The notes under the pieces were generated by a model that was not told where the DNA came from, made no database searches, and saw nothing but the letters and a program-made list of their open reading frames with translations. A stretch of 64,000 bases of DNA, from NCBI RefSeq assembly GCF_041296385.1, contig NC_091023.1, forward strand, positions 21,852,924-21,916,923. Reading direction: 5' to 3'. The stretch comes from Aphelocoma coerulescens (taxonomy: Eukaryota; Chordata; Aves; Passeriformes; Corvidae). A program made the translations under genes and the position numbers. Positions 62,856 through 64,000 of this stretch are shown piece after piece. How positions within the stretch are numbered: position 1 is the first letter of the stretch; each line of letters opens with the position of its first letter.

Positions 62856-64000
62856 GTAAGGAAATAGCTCTGACTCCTCCTTCAACCTTGACCTGAAGAC
62901 AGACTCAGATCTGAGGAGCCTGAAGCTGAGCCTGAAATTTTGAAAACAGGAAATAAAGTATATCCTTCCCCAACAGTGTTTTTTTTAGTTTTTAGTGTAT
63001 TCTCTGCTTTCTTGTCTATCTCTCCTGGGAAGATCACACCACATCTTGTGTTATGTTCCCATATATTTGCACTGATTTTCGTAGTTAACTTTAATTAAAG
63101 CCAGGGTCTATTTTACTTTGGGTTTTCTCCATTTATCAGTCACAAAAAGTGCTTCTAGCTAAGAAATGGTGTATTATAACATTAGTGGATAGTGGCTTTG
63201 TTTCTTGTATGGCTCTGCACTAAAGGCATTGCTGTAGATGATCCCTTGAAGACATCTCCGGATGATGTTTCCACTACTGCCCCTGATGCTGAGGCAGAGC
63301 TTCTAACCTGCCACTTGAAAACTGGGAAAGCCTGGCACTGCTATAGAATCATTCACACAAGTGAAAATAAATATTGATTTGATACACTGCTAAGGCTGAA
63401 AGCAAAAATTAAGCAAATACTATGAATAAATCTTGTGCAGGAGGAATCACTCTAATAAGGAGAAAAGAGGAATCAATAAAACCCAACTTTCACATGGCAC
63501 AGGTGCTTAGATCAGACTGATTCTCTGAATTTGAGACATTCAGCCACATTACTGCTCTGATAATGCAGAAGGGAAGGATAATGCAAGGAAGACACATCCA
63601 TAGTTCATGGCACACTTAAGACTGAAGTTAGACAAATACAAACATGATCAGCCTCATATGACAGTAACAACATTATGAGCATTTGATCTCCTCCAAGCCA
63701 GATTAGGTCAGGGATGGCTTCAAATTATTTGCATTGCATAATCCCTCATGGGCTCCACATCAAAGACCAGCACTACCAGCAGTGCATAAAGAAGCCAGAA
63801 ACAAAACTTGCACATGGTGCAGATAAAATTCCCATTCGTTTCAGATGAGTTAGGATTTTGTTGGGTTTGTGCTGCCTTTAATTAGCAATCAAGCACAACA
63901 ATCATTTCTGTGTGCACCTTGTGCCAGCAAACACTTCATTATAGAAGTCTCCGCTCATTTTTTCCCTTGTTTGAGATGTATTAAGATGGACACTGCAATT

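Larger units (their letters stand above)
55362..64000. other. Unique DNA, no gene seen
   Basis: About 8.6 kb with no supportable gene. There is an (AC)6 tract at 60601-60612. Frames of 98 and 131 codons at 60303-60723 are in a C/T-rich, stop-poor block and are unrecognised. An acceptor/donor pair at 62680/62856 encloses a 175-base segment. The block 62190-62480 has homeodomain-type TAAT motifs and CpGs and is a candidate conserved element. Confidence 0.48.

Overview
The window reads as a piece of a bird nuclear genome. Five reverse-oriented copies of the 3' end of CR1, the dominant avian/reptilian LINE, are recognisable, plus one fragment of a CR1 reverse-transcriptase gene. Apart from these the DNA is mostly unique sequence, roughly 40% G+C by eye. 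It has short microsatellites, mononucleotide runs and no mammalian-type SINEs. The divergent 13.5 kb, 42 kb and 10.5 kb CR1 copies look like ordinary avian copies. The 51.7 kb copy resembles the older archosaur/turtle CR1 type. I cannot name the species or chromosome.

No protein-coding gene, rRNA, tRNA, CRISPR array or intact mobile element could be established. Open frames are short, lack recognisable domains, and the longest (33242-33946, 234 codons) runs antisense across a CR1 relic. The most economical reading is intergenic or large-intron DNA, possibly in a gene desert with scattered regulatory elements.

Layout: 1-620 unique; 621-1480 CR1 relic with reverse-transcriptase sequence; 1481-6380 AT-rich unique DNA; 6380-7560 a GC-richer island holding an 11-G run, a perfect 20-bp inverted repeat and one exon-like segment; 7560-13500 unique with a CR1 tail at 10.5 kb; 13503-13775 CR1 tail; 13776-33380 unique; 33390-33475 old CR1 fragment; 33476-42027 unique; 42028-42305 CR1 tail; 42306-51692 unique, with exon-like signals at 43.48 kb and 49.94 kb and a (CAG)7 tract at 49.4 kb; 51693-52066 old CR1 tail; 52067-64000 unique, with a 45-nt purine run at 55.3 kb.

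The items most worth checking are the 6655-6702 perfect hairpin, the unannotated open frame behind strong 3' splice-site motifs at 49868-50095, and four near-consensus RFX X-box motifs between 4.4 and 25.3 kb. I found nothing that qualifies as a demonstrable new biological system.
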